64,000 nucleotides of DNA, taken from positions 1,798,001 through 1,862,000 of the forward strand of contig NZ_VMBG01000001.1 of the NCBI RefSeq assembly GCF_007559335.1. Direction: 5' to 3'. A program made the translations under genes and the position numbers. Below are positions 38,777 to 46,765 of the stretch, in pieces (within the stretch, counting starts at the first letter, position 1; every line of letters begins with the position of its first letter). The notes beneath the pieces were generated by a model that was not told where the DNA came from, did no database searches, and was given only the letters and a program-made list of their open reading frames with translations. The stretch comes from Rariglobus hedericola (GTDB lineage: Bacteria; Verrucomicrobiota; Verrucomicrobiia; Opitutales; Opitutaceae).

Positions 38777-39210
38777 CCATTCGCGACCTCGCCCTCGCCG
38801 ACATTCCGCCCTGCGCACGACTCTTCACAGACGTTTTCTCCAATCCGCCGTGGAGCGAACACTGGACAGAGACCTCGGCTCTTCGGCGTCTGGATGATTG
38901 CGCGCGCACCCCGCACTTTCTCGGACTTCTCGTCGAGGATGAACGCGGACTGTGCGGCTTCGCCTTCGGCTATTCCCAATACTATCTCGACGAGCAGCAC
39001 TATTACCTGCTCGAGCTATGCATCGACACCGCCCGGCAACGGCAAGGCGTGGGCGGCGCTTTGTTGACCGCGTTGAAGGGCAAAGCCATTGAATCCGGCA
39101 TCTCACGTCTTTACACGCTCACGGCTCGCGACACTCCCGCGCAGGATTTTTATGCAAAACACGGTTTCTACGTGAGTCCCAAGATGATCATGATGGCCCA
39201 CCGCCTGTAA
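38773..39210 (+). CDS. GNAT-family N-acetyltransferase
   Basis: A 145-residue acetyl-CoA-dependent acetyltransferase. It begins MTIRDLALADIPPCARLF and has the acetyl-CoA loop RQRQGVGGALLTAL (motif A, variant of R/QxxGxG/A) preceded by LLELCIDTA, and the C-terminal DFYAKHGFY block (motif B). The start at 38773 overlaps the stop of the upstream gene by four bases; the open frame extends further upstream only in that gene's shadow. The substrate is unknown; the MIMMAHRL ending resembles members annotated as acting on small molecules or antibiotics, but this is not evidence of resistance. Confidence 0.85.
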   Translation: MTIRDLALADIPPCARLFTDVFSNPPWSEHWTETSALRRLDDCARTPHFLGLLVEDERGLCGFAFGYSQYYLDEQHYYLLELCIDTARQRQGVGGALLTALKGKAIESGISRLYTLTARDTPAQDFYAKHGFYVSPKMIMMAHRL

Positions 39211-39259
39211 CTGGAGTCCGGTTGATCAGACCCCATCGGCATCGCACGCACAACCCGCC

Positions 39260-39517
39260 ATGAAACTCACCGAGGACCTGAAATCGCCGCGGCTCATCCA
39301 CGCGAAAGGGTTTCTCTTTCTTCTGCTCGGGCTCATCGGTGTCACCGGAATCTTACTTGAGTCCCCGCATTTCCGCACGGTGGTGCTGCTGGGGGTCTCG
39401 ATCTGGGCGTTCTGCCGTTTCTACTACTATCTCTTTTACGTCCTCGAACGCTACCTCGGCAAATCCACGCCTTACGCCGGCATCTGGGACGCGCTTCGGT
39501 TTGTTTTTAAGCGATAA
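39260..39517 (+). CDS. Small two-helix membrane protein
   Basis: An 85-residue protein with two transmembrane helices (GFLFLLLGLIGVTGILL at about 17-33 and TVVLLGVSIWAFCRFYYYLFYVL at about 40-62), basic ends and no recognisable domain. It follows the acetyltransferase by 50 bp and may share its transcript. Composition and codon use are closer to the GC-rich core genome than the cassettes before it. Confidence 0.6.
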   Translation: MKLTEDLKSPRLIHAKGFLFLLLGLIGVTGILLESPHFRTVVLLGVSIWAFCRFYYYLFYVLERYLGKSTPYAGIWDALRFVFKR

Positions 39518-39571
39518 TACCCATCGACCTGAAACCAGCGGATCGAATCCGTTAACACCTTCCCTTACATC

Positions 39572-40078
39572 ATGACCAAATCCATTCCTGTGTTGTTCGC
39601 ACTCGTAACGCTGCTCGGCTTGTCCGGCTGCGTCACTCAGCCAACGGCCACCACGCCTACGGCGGCCACCTCCACGCTGGGCGATCGAGCCACCTATAAA
39701 TTGGAGGAAATCGTGGTTTCGCTTCCCTTGGCCGGAAGTCAGGGCCCATATCAAAATCTGCATATCACGTTGGCGGTTTTCATCAACCCGCTGCGCGAAA
39801 GCTATTCCTACGACTACGAAGCCCAAGGCCTCGTCCGCCGCCTGGAGCCTCGGATCAACTCCACCGTGTCAGCCTCCTTGCTCGAGTTGGACACCCAAAC
39901 CATCGCCAACACCAAGGCTCTGCGGATCAAGGCAATCGCCGAGGCCGAAAAAGTCCTGGCTAACACACTCCGCAACTGGACGTATGCCGCGGACTATAAA
40001 ATCGAGATCAATGTTCTGAACATCTATTGGACGGATTCTTCCGGCGGCCGCGAACCCAGCCCGGCATCCCGCTGGTAA
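39572..40078 (+). CDS. Lipoprotein with a faint FliL-like layout
   Basis: A 168-residue lipoprotein, lipobox LLGLSGC, followed by a Thr/Ala-rich linker. The body, YKLEEIVVSLPLAGSQGPYQ then NLHITLAVFINP, a long central helix (LEPRINSTVSASLLELDTQT) and a final strand (IEINVLNIYW), follows the order seen in FliL-type periplasmic domains (a stomatin-like fold). The resemblance is weak and could be chance. A second lipoprotein gene follows after 28 bp, so the two are probably one operon. Confidence 0.6.
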   Translation: MTKSIPVLFALVTLLGLSGCVTQPTATTPTAATSTLGDRATYKLEEIVVSLPLAGSQGPYQNLHITLAVFINPLRESYSYDYEAQGLVRRLEPRINSTVSASLLELDTQTIANTKALRIKAIAEAEKVLANTLRNWTYAADYKIEINVLNIYWTDSSGGREPSPASRW

Positions 40079-40106
40079 TTCACCCTTTTCCCATAAGTCC
40101 CTTTCC

Positions 40107-40676
40107 ATGAAAAAAGTCCTCTTCCTCCTTTCCCTCTCGTTCATCACCCTGCTTACCTCGGGTTGCGCCACGTTCGGCAAACCGAAGGAGATCGATCCGG
40201 CTACTGGCCGAATCAAAACCCAATCAATTTACGGTCAGGTCAAACCGACCGTATTACGAAGCGACAGCATTCATATCGGCACCTATCGCGACATGATTCT
40301 CGTCCTCGGTGGTGACGACTTTGTGGTCCAGCAAACCATCAACTTTGGCTTTTTCAAAGAAGTCGTCACCCGTGAACAGCTGGAGCAAAAACTCATCCGC
40401 GACAAAAAGACGGATATCGTATCAGACGTGAGCGGCCTCCTTTCCTGGAAAAAAGTGGCCGACAACTACAAGCCGTTTCTCGTCCTAAAACCCGCAATTC
40501 GCCGTGAGGGCCGAGATACGTTTATGAAGTTTACCGTGTATGCCGCCGACACCGCCACCCAAGTGTTCGAGGCCGAAATCGAAATGGATTTCGTCTGGAA
40601 AGGCATCAACGACGACATCGTTTTTTATCCGCTCTACAACTCCTTCATCGATTGGGTCAAAGCCCAGAAGGAGTAG
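40107..40676 (+). CDS. Lipoprotein of unknown function
   Basis: A 189-residue protein, signal peptide with lipobox LLTSGC (Cys at residue 20), then CATFGKPKEIDPATGRIK. The mature domain alternates strands and helices (VLRSDSIHIGTYRDMILVLGG, FGFFKEVVTREQLEQKLI, WKKVADNYKPFLVLKP, ATQVFEAEIEMDFVW). I recognise no family. It probably shares a transcript with the lipoprotein gene 28 bp upstream. A weak GC stem with no T run lies about 45 bp downstream. Confidence 0.65.
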   Translation: MKKVLFLLSLSFITLLTSGCATFGKPKEIDPATGRIKTQSIYGQVKPTVLRSDSIHIGTYRDMILVLGGDDFVVQQTINFGFFKEVVTREQLEQKLIRDKKTDIVSDVSGLLSWKKVADNYKPFLVLKPAIRREGRDTFMKFTVYAADTATQVFEAEIEMDFVWKGINDDIVFYPLYNSFIDWVKAQKE

Positions 40677-40808
40677 ACACTCGAAGCCATTCGCTATGGC
40701 GCACACTTAAGCTAAAAAGCCGCAGCGGCTGATCTCGCCTCGTCGTTTATCGGCTGTTTTTTGGCCGCTGGTTTCAGCACGGGTTGCCCTTAAAAGTGCC
40801 CCCGCCGC

Positions 40809-42530
40809 TCAATCTCTTTCCGCCACCACGTAAGTGTCCTCGCGCTTCGGTTTGTCGTCGCGGCGATAGAGAATCTTGAAATCCGCCCGTTGCTCCAGCT
40901 CCACGCCCGAGGCATTGCAGGCCACCACTCGCGCCGGACCCGTGATTTCGTCCGCACTGCCGACAAATCGCACGCGGCTGCGGTCATAGAGAAAATACGC
41001 CTCGCCCCGAGACTTCTCGGTGAGGCCGGGCGAAATCAGGTAAAGCGGGGCTGTCTGCGGCAGCGCCTGCTGTTTTTGGATTTCCACCGCGACGAGCACG
41101 CAGAACTCATAGTGCTGATCCCTCAATTCCTGATCGTAAACGGTCGAGCTGAAAAACGACCATAGATTCCACCCCGCCAACACGAGCACGAAGCCTGCGA
41201 CCGCCACCTTGATCGCTGGTGCGAAGCGAACCGGTTTCCATTCCAGCATCGCCTGGATCAACCCGGCCATGAGCAGGAGGCAGCAGGGCACCACGCAATA
41301 AACGCGGTAACGCGCCACCACCGGAGTCATCACGCCCGCCAGCGCGATGGTGGCCAAAATCGCCAGCACCGGAAACCAGCGCGACGGATTCGCCCTCGCC
41401 CGCACCAAAGCGAAAACGATGGCCGCCAGACACAGCGCGCTGGTTCCCCAATCAAATATCCCGCGGCGGTCGGTGATCACCCCGGGAACGGCATCCTTCA
41501 CCCAAAGCGTCATGCCCTGCTCCCAAACGCGCCCTGCCATCTCGGCGACTTGCACGCCGATGGGTTTTGCGGCCGAACGCGCCAGCACATCGTTTACGAA
41601 ATTGCGCTCCACGCCCTCGGCGAGGTTGAGCCAGCCCGTATTGGCCAGCGCGATCCAGCACGGCAGCGCGACCACGCACATCAGCACCGCATACGCGAGT
41701 GCCAGTCGTCTCGCGGCCCAGAGTGCATGCAGACGCGGACGCACCGCGCACGTCCACGGCGCTTCGGCGGATAAGCCCTGCGCCAGCAACAGCAGCATCC
41801 AGATAAAGATCAGCCCGCCCGTGAGCCGGAACGACAGATACTCGATCAGGAGTAATCCGTTGCACACACCCGCCAGGCCAAATGCAAATAGCGAACGCCG
41901 GTCGCGCGCATACAGCAAAGCGGCCAGCGACAGCGCGACCGTGGTGACCGGCGCGTAAGTTTCCATCGCGGTGCGCCCGCTCGCGATCACGTAGGTGTTG
42001 GTCGCCAGCAACAGCGTGACCAGCAAGGCGGCGCCCTCGTGCCGGCAGAACCGCAACGCCGCCAGAAAAAACACCGGCACCGCCAGGCACGACCAGATGA
42101 CAAACGGCCAGCGCAATCCCAGCATCGTGCCGCCGTTTAAGCGCAGGCCGGCTTCGCCCAATAAATTGATAATCGGGAAATCGGGATCGAGGAGATGCTT
42201 GTGGATCGAGTCATGTGAGAGCTCCCCCGTCTGCGTCTCCTCCACGACGCTGACGTCCGCCGGCGGGTAAACCTCCAGCTGCGTGACGCGCGCGGTCACC
42301 GCGATCACCATCACCAGCGCCAAACCCAGCCACCCCGCGCGGCTGAGCTTTAAGGGTGGAGCCGCGCTTTGCACCGGTTTGCACAACCACCCAAACAGCG
42401 CCAACCAGAGAGCGATGATGCCAAACTGAAGAAAAAAACCGGCCCTGAAATTAAGATTCCACGCGTTGACATACCAGGCGTTGGCGAGCACCAGCAGCAC
42501 GGGACTTAGAAGGATAAACGTCTTTTTCAT
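40809..42530 (-). CDS. Polytopic membrane protein, glycosyltransferase family 39/GT-C-like
   Basis: A membrane protein of about 573 residues with ten or more helices. The first extracytoplasmic loop carries acidic residues, LEVYPPADVSVVEETQTGEL with HDSIHKHLLD, placed as the catalytic Asp/Glu loop in ArnT/PMT-type GT-C transferases that use polyprenyl-phosphate sugars. A soluble C-terminal domain (LYLISPGLTEKSRGEAYFLYD) ends the protein. The start at 42530 leads straight into the first helix (MKKTFILLSPVLLVLANAW); ATG at 42578 is an alternative. The family call is by topology and loop position only. Confidence 0.6.
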   Translation of the reverse strand: MKKTFILLSPVLLVLANAWYVNAWNLNFRAGFFLQFGIIALWLALFGWLCKPVQSAAPPLKLSRAGWLGLALVMVIAVTARVTQLEVYPPADVSVVEETQTGELSHDSIHKHLLDPDFPIINLLGEAGLRLNGGTMLGLRWPFVIWSCLAVPVFFLAALRFCRHEGAALLVTLLLATNTYVIASGRTAMETYAPVTTVALSLAALLYARDRRSLFAFGLAGVCNGLLLIEYLSFRLTGGLIFIWMLLLLAQGLSAEAPWTCAVRPRLHALWAARRLALAYAVLMCVVALPCWIALANTGWLNLAEGVERNFVNDVLARSAAKPIGVQVAEMAGRVWEQGMTLWVKDAVPGVITDRRGIFDWGTSALCLAAIVFALVRARANPSRWFPVLAILATIALAGVMTPVVARYRVYCVVPCCLLLMAGLIQAMLEWKPVRFAPAIKVAVAGFVLVLAGWNLWSFFSSTVYDQELRDQHYEFCVLVAVEIQKQQALPQTAPLYLISPGLTEKSRGEAYFLYDRSRVRFVGSADEITGPARVVACNASGVELEQRADFKILYRRDDKPKREDTYVVAERD

Positions 42531-42697
42531 CGCCACAGGTAAGATGCCCAACGGCCTGCGAACGAAGGCGGTTAGCATGTAGCGATGCAATCCTTAGGAA
42601 CGCGCGCCGGGCGCGGATCAACCACTATTGAGTTCGTCCAAAATACCCGTTCAACATCACCGCCCACCCAAGAAGGTCGGAGTAACCCCAAAAAAAC

Positions 42698-43006
42698 ATG
42701 TCACTTCACGACGCCATCGAGATTAAACAGCGAGAAGCCGATTTGAAGAAGAGCCCCTGGCTGAAACTGGCGGGCGTTGGTCTCTTTGTCATCGGCATGC
42801 TCATCCTCGTTTCCACCACGACCGATGCTCACGGCAGGCCTCCGCAAGCGAAGGATCTCTATACTTGGGTGATGATCGCAGGCGGAGTCCTTTATCTCGC
42901 CTACTGCCATCACCAGCACAGCCGGCGGATCGATGTTCTGGAGTTGGAGCTCCTGAAACTCCGACGTGAACGCTCATTCAAAACCCAGAATGACCAGCAG
43001 GGCTAA
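42698..43006 (+). CDS. Small two-helix membrane protein
   Basis: A 102-residue protein: amphipathic start (LHDAIEIKQREADLKKSPW), helix at about 25-42 (KLAGVGLFVIGMLILVSTT), helix at about 60-75 (WVMIAGGVLYLAYCHH), and a coiled-coil tail (RIDVLELELLKLRRERS). No family recognised. An exported-protein gene starts 9 bp after its stop, indicating an operon. Confidence 0.65.
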   Translation: MSLHDAIEIKQREADLKKSPWLKLAGVGLFVIGMLILVSTTTDAHGRPPQAKDLYTWVMIAGGVLYLAYCHHQHSRRIDVLELELLKLRRERSFKTQNDQQG

Positions 43007-43015
43007 ACGCTCCCG

Positions 43016-43528
43016 ATGAAAAAACTGCTCACCACGTTGCTGCTTTGTTTGATCGCATGGGTCACGCGCGCCGAAGACGTCATCCCAAGCAGCGGAGACT
43101 GGCTCCTGCCCAAGGACGTTTATGGCCAGTTTCGATTGGTCCCCAGCAAGCAGATCCGCCATGTCACCAAGGAAACCGAATGGAACGGCCCGTGGTCCCG
43201 CTATCCGCGGTTTTCGCTGAAGGTCGGCTCCGAGCACGGCCATCAAACCAGCCCCGGTGATTTCCATTACGTTGACCCGAAAATCACCCTGCAAGGCTTC
43301 ACCCAGACGAGTAAGGAAACCCACTCGACCACCGTTAAATTATTCGACCGCGCCTCCAGACCGGCCGACATCAAGGTTAACTTTTATCCGGCGCCAGAGC
43401 TCGTGAGTCTTAACCAAGACTATCTGGCGGCCACGGTTTCCGGCGACAACGCACTGGTAACGTGGAATCTCTTCGTGCGATTCACGGAGGAGAAACCCGA
43501 CTACATTAAAGAGGCACCTAAAAAGTGA
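43016..43528 (+). CDS. Exported protein of unknown function
   Basis: A 170-residue protein with a signal peptide (KKLLTTLLLCLIAWVTRAE). The mature part is beta-rich: FRLVPSKQIRHVTKETEWN, PRFSLKVGSEHG, TTVKLFDRASRPADIKVNFY, LVTWNLFVRFTEE. No domain recognised. It forms a two-gene unit with the small membrane protein upstream and is followed by a strong terminator. Confidence 0.65.
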   Translation: MKKLLTTLLLCLIAWVTRAEDVIPSSGDWLLPKDVYGQFRLVPSKQIRHVTKETEWNGPWSRYPRFSLKVGSEHGHQTSPGDFHYVDPKITLQGFTQTSKETHSTTVKLFDRASRPADIKVNFYPAPELVSLNQDYLAATVSGDNALVTWNLFVRFTEEKPDYIKEAPKK

Positions 43529-43569
43529 CCCATTCCTGTCGGCCGGTTAAGACCAACACCCTCCGCTCC

Positions 43570-43599
43570 AAGGCGCACTTTAGCCCGTGCGCCTTTTTT
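43570..43599 (+). terminator. Terminator after the 42698-43528 operon
   Basis: AAGGCGCAC and GTGCGCCTT form a perfect 9-bp stem around TTTAGCCC, followed by TTTT. It lies 42 bp past the stop and is built like the one after gyrA (AAGGTGCACC). Confidence 0.88.
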
Positions 43600-43705
43600 G
43601 TGCTTTTAGGTCGTCGTCCAGCCTGCGCCCCCCTGAACCGATTATCGCAAATCAGCTAATTAAACATAGCCAACCAACCAGCGTCTTGCATCTTTCATAA
43701 AAAGC

Positions 43706-44413
43706 ATGCCCGAACCGACTTCCCCCACCTACTTTCGTCGCCTGAAGGCGATTTGTATGGGGCGCGTGGAGGAGATCATTCCGATACTGGAGGATCGTTC
43801 GCCTCGCTGGGGGCTGTTTTGCGCGGCGGTCATTTTGGTTGGTTGCGGTCTGTATGGAACGTCCGTGGGTCTGTGGCGCTCACCGCTTCAATCGGTTTAT
43901 ACCGGCGTTAAAATCCCTCTGCTGATTTTCCTTACCTGTGCAGGCAACGCCCTCCTTAACGGCATGCTCGGACAAGTGCTCGGCTCGGGACTCGGGTTTC
44001 GGCAGGTGTCCACCGTGATCATCCTGAGCTTCACCACGGCGGCCTGCATCCTGGGTGCATTCAGTCCGCTCGCTTTCTTCGTCCTCTACAACACACCGCC
44101 ACTCGAATCCCTCGACGGCAGCACCGGTCATAGCATCACGCTGGTCACGCACGTCGTGCTCATCGCCTACGCAGGCATCATGGCCAATTACCGGCTGCTG
44201 GCCCTGCTTCGGCATTTTGCCCCCAACCGCACCACGGCACTGACCACACTTCTCGCCTGGCTCGGCGGCAATCTCTTGCTCGGCACGCAACTCTCCTGGG
44301 TGCTGCGGCCGTTCATCGGCTCGCCTAGTCTGCCTGTGGAGTTTCTCCGCGCCGCACCCCTGCGCGGCAATTTTTTCGAAGCACTCTGGGCCGCCCTCCA
44401 AAATCTTTCGTAA
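43706..44413 (+). CDS. Polytopic membrane protein, Yip1-like (paralogue A)
   Basis: A 235-residue protein with about five helices (GLFCAAVILVGCGLYGTSVG, IPLLIFLTCAGNALLNGML, STVIILSFTTAACILGAFSPL, SITLVTHVVLIAYAGIMANY, LTTLLAWLGGNLLL). Its layout, including GCGLYG early and VLRPFIGSPSLPVEFLR near the end, matches the next gene (GCIYGVVMG, VLRPLIGTAPTLLPTEK). The two are paralogues 21 bp apart, probably forming one complex. The five-helix plan resembles Yip1-domain proteins; function unknown. Confidence 0.65.
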   Translation: MPEPTSPTYFRRLKAICMGRVEEIIPILEDRSPRWGLFCAAVILVGCGLYGTSVGLWRSPLQSVYTGVKIPLLIFLTCAGNALLNGMLGQVLGSGLGFRQVSTVIILSFTTAACILGAFSPLAFFVLYNTPPLESLDGSTGHSITLVTHVVLIAYAGIMANYRLLALLRHFAPNRTTALTTLLAWLGGNLLLGTQLSWVLRPFIGSPSLPVEFLRAAPLRGNFFEALWAALQNLS

Positions 44414-44434
44414 GCCATTCAACTCATCCACACC

Positions 44435-45184
44435 ATGTCCGACGCCAATTCCCAACCCACCCCGCCCGCCATCCCCCACTCCGAACCCCTGCCCACCGGG
44501 GCAACTTCGCCCAAGCCCGTCGCGCCGATGAACTACACGAGCCTGGCGGGAATTCTTGAGGCGTTGCTCAAGCAACCCGGCGCGTTGCTCAACGAGCTCA
44601 GCGGAGACCGCCGCGGCGGCATCATCAGCCGGCTCATCGCCCTCATCCTGATCTGCGGCTGTATCTATGGCGTGGTCATGGGGAGTTTGAGCGGAGGCAC
44701 CCAACTCTGGGCCGCGCCCGTGAAGCTCACCACGGGCTTGTTCTTCAGCGTGCTGCTCTGCCTTCCCAGTCTTTATATTTTTCTGTGTCTCAACGGCGCT
44801 GATGTGCGTCTGGGCCAGATCTGCGGCGCCCTCCTTGGCATGGTCGCACTCGTTACGTTGCTCTTGATCGGCTTCGCGCCGGTCGCGTGGATTTTTTCCC
44901 AGTCCACGGACTCGGTCGTGGTGATGGGCATGCTGCACCTCGTTTTCTGGATCATCGGCCTGTGGTTCGGCATGCGCATGATCAAAGGCCTGCTCGCCTA
45001 CAGCGAAAGCGCCGATCACGGCCACCTGAAGGTATGGATTATCATCTTCGTTTTGGTGTCGCTGCAAATGACCGCCGTGCTCCGTCCCCTCATCGGCACC
45101 GCCCCGACGCTTCTGCCGACCGAAAAGAAATTCTTCATTCAACACTGGTTCGACAACATGAACGAAAAAGACCGTTCACGTTGA
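44435..45184 (+). CDS. Polytopic membrane protein, Yip1-like (paralogue B)
   Basis: A 249-residue protein. A Pro-rich cytoplasmic tail (residues 1-32) precedes a helical segment (LAGILEALLKQPGALLNEL) and about five transmembrane helices (RLIALILICGCIYGVVMG, TGLFFSVLLCLPSLYIFLCL, GALLGMVALVTLLLIGFAPVAW, LHLVFWIIGLWFGMRM, WIIIFVLVSLQMTAVL). It is related to the product of the preceding gene throughout the membrane part. Next comes a small exported-protein gene 22 bp downstream, so the three may form one operon. Confidence 0.65.
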   Translation: MSDANSQPTPPAIPHSEPLPTGATSPKPVAPMNYTSLAGILEALLKQPGALLNELSGDRRGGIISRLIALILICGCIYGVVMGSLSGGTQLWAAPVKLTTGLFFSVLLCLPSLYIFLCLNGADVRLGQICGALLGMVALVTLLLIGFAPVAWIFSQSTDSVVVMGMLHLVFWIIGLWFGMRMIKGLLAYSESADHGHLKVWIIIFVLVSLQMTAVLRPLIGTAPTLLPTEKKFFIQHWFDNMNEKDRSR

Positions 45185-45206
45185 TATCCCCTTCCTCGGT
45201 TATTCC

Positions 45207-45767
45207 ATGAATCTCATGAAAATCCTCTCACTGCTTTTTCTTGCCGCTTCTTTCGCCTCAGCCGAAGTGGTCACTCAACTGTCCGTGGACGGCACGAATC
45301 TACCAACCACCGTCCAAGGCATTCCTTGGATTAGGATCACCAACTATGGAGGTCCCAGCGGCAATCCTGATCAGGGCATCGGCGTAAGCTACCGCAGCGA
45401 AGCCATGAAAATAGACCTCTACGTCTATGACTCCCTAAACTCCGATTGGGCCAAGCTTCCACTCAAAGAAAAGATCCAGCACGAAAACAAAAGCATCCCT
45501 GAACTCTTTAATCAGCTCACCGAACGAGGAGACTATTCCAACGTGGTCATAAAGCCTTCCGAAACCCTGCGCGTTGGCAACCGGACCTTCATACACACCG
45601 AGCTCAGTTTCACAGATAAAGACGCAGGCGATCTCAACTCCCATTACTATCTGGCGGAGCTGAACGGAAGAATTCTAAAAATACGCATCTCCTGTCCGCT
45701 AAAATCCGATCCGGCCCTCGTCCAAAAAGCTTTCAAGGAAATAGCCGCCTCTGTCGCTGGTAAGTAA
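45207..45767 (+). CDS. Exported protein of unknown function
   Basis: A 186-residue protein with a signal peptide (MKILSLLFLAASFASAE). The mature domain reads like an alpha/beta fold of the kind seen in small periplasmic DUFs: WIRITNYGGPSGNPDQGIGVSY, KIDLYVYDSL, a helix (LPLKEKIQHENKSIPELFNQ), RVGNRTFIHTELSF, YYLAELNGRILKIRISC and a closing helix (PALVQKAFKEIAASV). No family assigned. ATG codons at 45207 and 45216 are both possible. Confidence 0.65.
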   Translation: MNLMKILSLLFLAASFASAEVVTQLSVDGTNLPTTVQGIPWIRITNYGGPSGNPDQGIGVSYRSEAMKIDLYVYDSLNSDWAKLPLKEKIQHENKSIPELFNQLTERGDYSNVVIKPSETLRVGNRTFIHTELSFTDKDAGDLNSHYYLAELNGRILKIRISCPLKSDPALVQKAFKEIAASVAGK

Positions 45768-45881
45768 TAATCTAATCCGTTTAAGCCGAATCCGTGAGCT
45801 CGATTCATTAGCTGCTGAATCGTCATCCGGTCATCGTCCACGGCGGATCCGTGGAATTGTGCGAGCTCCCCAAATCCTAAA

Positions 45882-46172
45882 ATGGCCAGACGCCTTCCTG
45901 AAAAGCCATCAGCCCAGACCAGCGAGCCCTTCATCCAAAACCACAAGGACGGCAGTCTGTGGGCGACGGGCCAAACCAAGGACGGACAACCCACCGGCTA
46001 CTGGGAATGGTTTCGCCGCGATGGCACCCGGCTCCGCTCCGGCCATTTCACCGCGGGCGTTCAGACCGGCGAGTGGACCACCTACGACAAAACCGGCCAG
46101 GTTTATAAAGTCACCGTCATGAAGCCCAAGAAGCCCGCCGTGCGCTCAAGCCCGGGCGGCGCCGGTAGCTGA
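45882..46172 (+). CDS. MORN-like repeat protein
   Basis: A 96-residue protein with three tandem MORN-variant units of about 22 residues: DGSLWATGQTKDGQPTGYWE, RDGTRLRSGHFTAGVQTGEW and the partial KTGQVYKVT. This G-x-W-E/T-x-x-DG-x pattern is the one found in YwqK-type proteins and in bacterial MORN repeats, thought to mediate protein contacts. No signal peptide. The basic C-terminus is Lys/Pro/Gly-rich. It converges on the DUF5069 gene with three bases between. Confidence 0.75.
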   Translation: MARRLPEKPSAQTSEPFIQNHKDGSLWATGQTKDGQPTGYWEWFRRDGTRLRSGHFTAGVQTGEWTTYDKTGQVYKVTVMKPKKPAVRSSPGGAGS

Positions 46173-46175
46173 CGA

Positions 46176-46589
46176 TTATTTGCGACCTTCGTCGGCATCG
46201 TGGATGTCGAAGCAGGTCTGCAGGTCATCACGATGGCCCAGCCCCAGATTGATTTTGCGCTGACGGATGTCGTCGGATTGCTCGTCGCGCCACCCGCGTT
46301 TCGTCATGAATGCGTTGAAAATCAGGCTCTCTTCTGCGGACGGGCGCCGTCCTTGTTCAAAGCACTGTTCCAGTGCGCGCAAGTCGTCCGGTTCTGACAG
46401 CGCCACCGCGACGATGCGGTCGTAATCCAATTGGAGAAACGTGCAGATCCGTGCATCCATGCCGCCCCGGCGATTATAGTCAGATGGTAGGCGACCGGCG
46501 GCGTGCAGCCGGATTTTATCCAGCATCCGGCCAAAGAAAACCAACCCACCCACCTGGTCATACGGCGATCTCAATCCTTCAATGTGCAT
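46176..46589 (-). CDS. DUF5069 family protein
   Basis: A 137-residue soluble protein. LRSPYDQVGGLVFFGRMLDK and IRLHAAGRLPSDYN at the start, and TKRGWRDEQSD...FDIHDADEGR at the end, are the characteristic conserved blocks of DUF5069, a family common in Verrucomicrobia and Planctomycetes with no known function. Length is normal. It is a single gene on the minus strand. Confidence 0.85.
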   Translation of the reverse strand: MHIEGLRSPYDQVGGLVFFGRMLDKIRLHAAGRLPSDYNRRGGMDARICTFLQLDYDRIVAVALSEPDDLRALEQCFEQGRRPSAEESLIFNAFMTKRGWRDEQSDDIRQRKINLGLGHRDDLQTCFDIHDADEGRK

Positions 46590-46765
46590 ACGAAACCTTC
46601 GTCACAACCCGTTCCAAATACCATTCTCTTTTAGCCAACGCGCACAACGCCGCCTCGCGATTATTTACGAAATCGAGTGACGTGGACCGCAGTCCCTGTG
46701 TCTTCTCAGCCCCTCCTGCATTCGCAGCGAGCCAGCCGTAACACGCGCACACGTCTCATTTTTTC

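Noticed and set aside
38773-39210. GNAT gene considered as an antibiotic-resistance acetyltransferase.
   Set aside because: Only general GNAT motifs are visible; nothing points to an aminoglycoside or other drug substrate.
40710-40735. GC-rich AGCCGC/GCGGCT stem considered as a terminator.
   Set aside because: Stem is short, with almost no loop, and no T run follows on either strand.
43880-45145. A 421-codon minus-strand frame opposite the two Yip1-like genes.
   Set aside because: Charged, low-complexity shadow of membrane-protein codons; plus-strand genes have signal-like and membrane features and good spacing.
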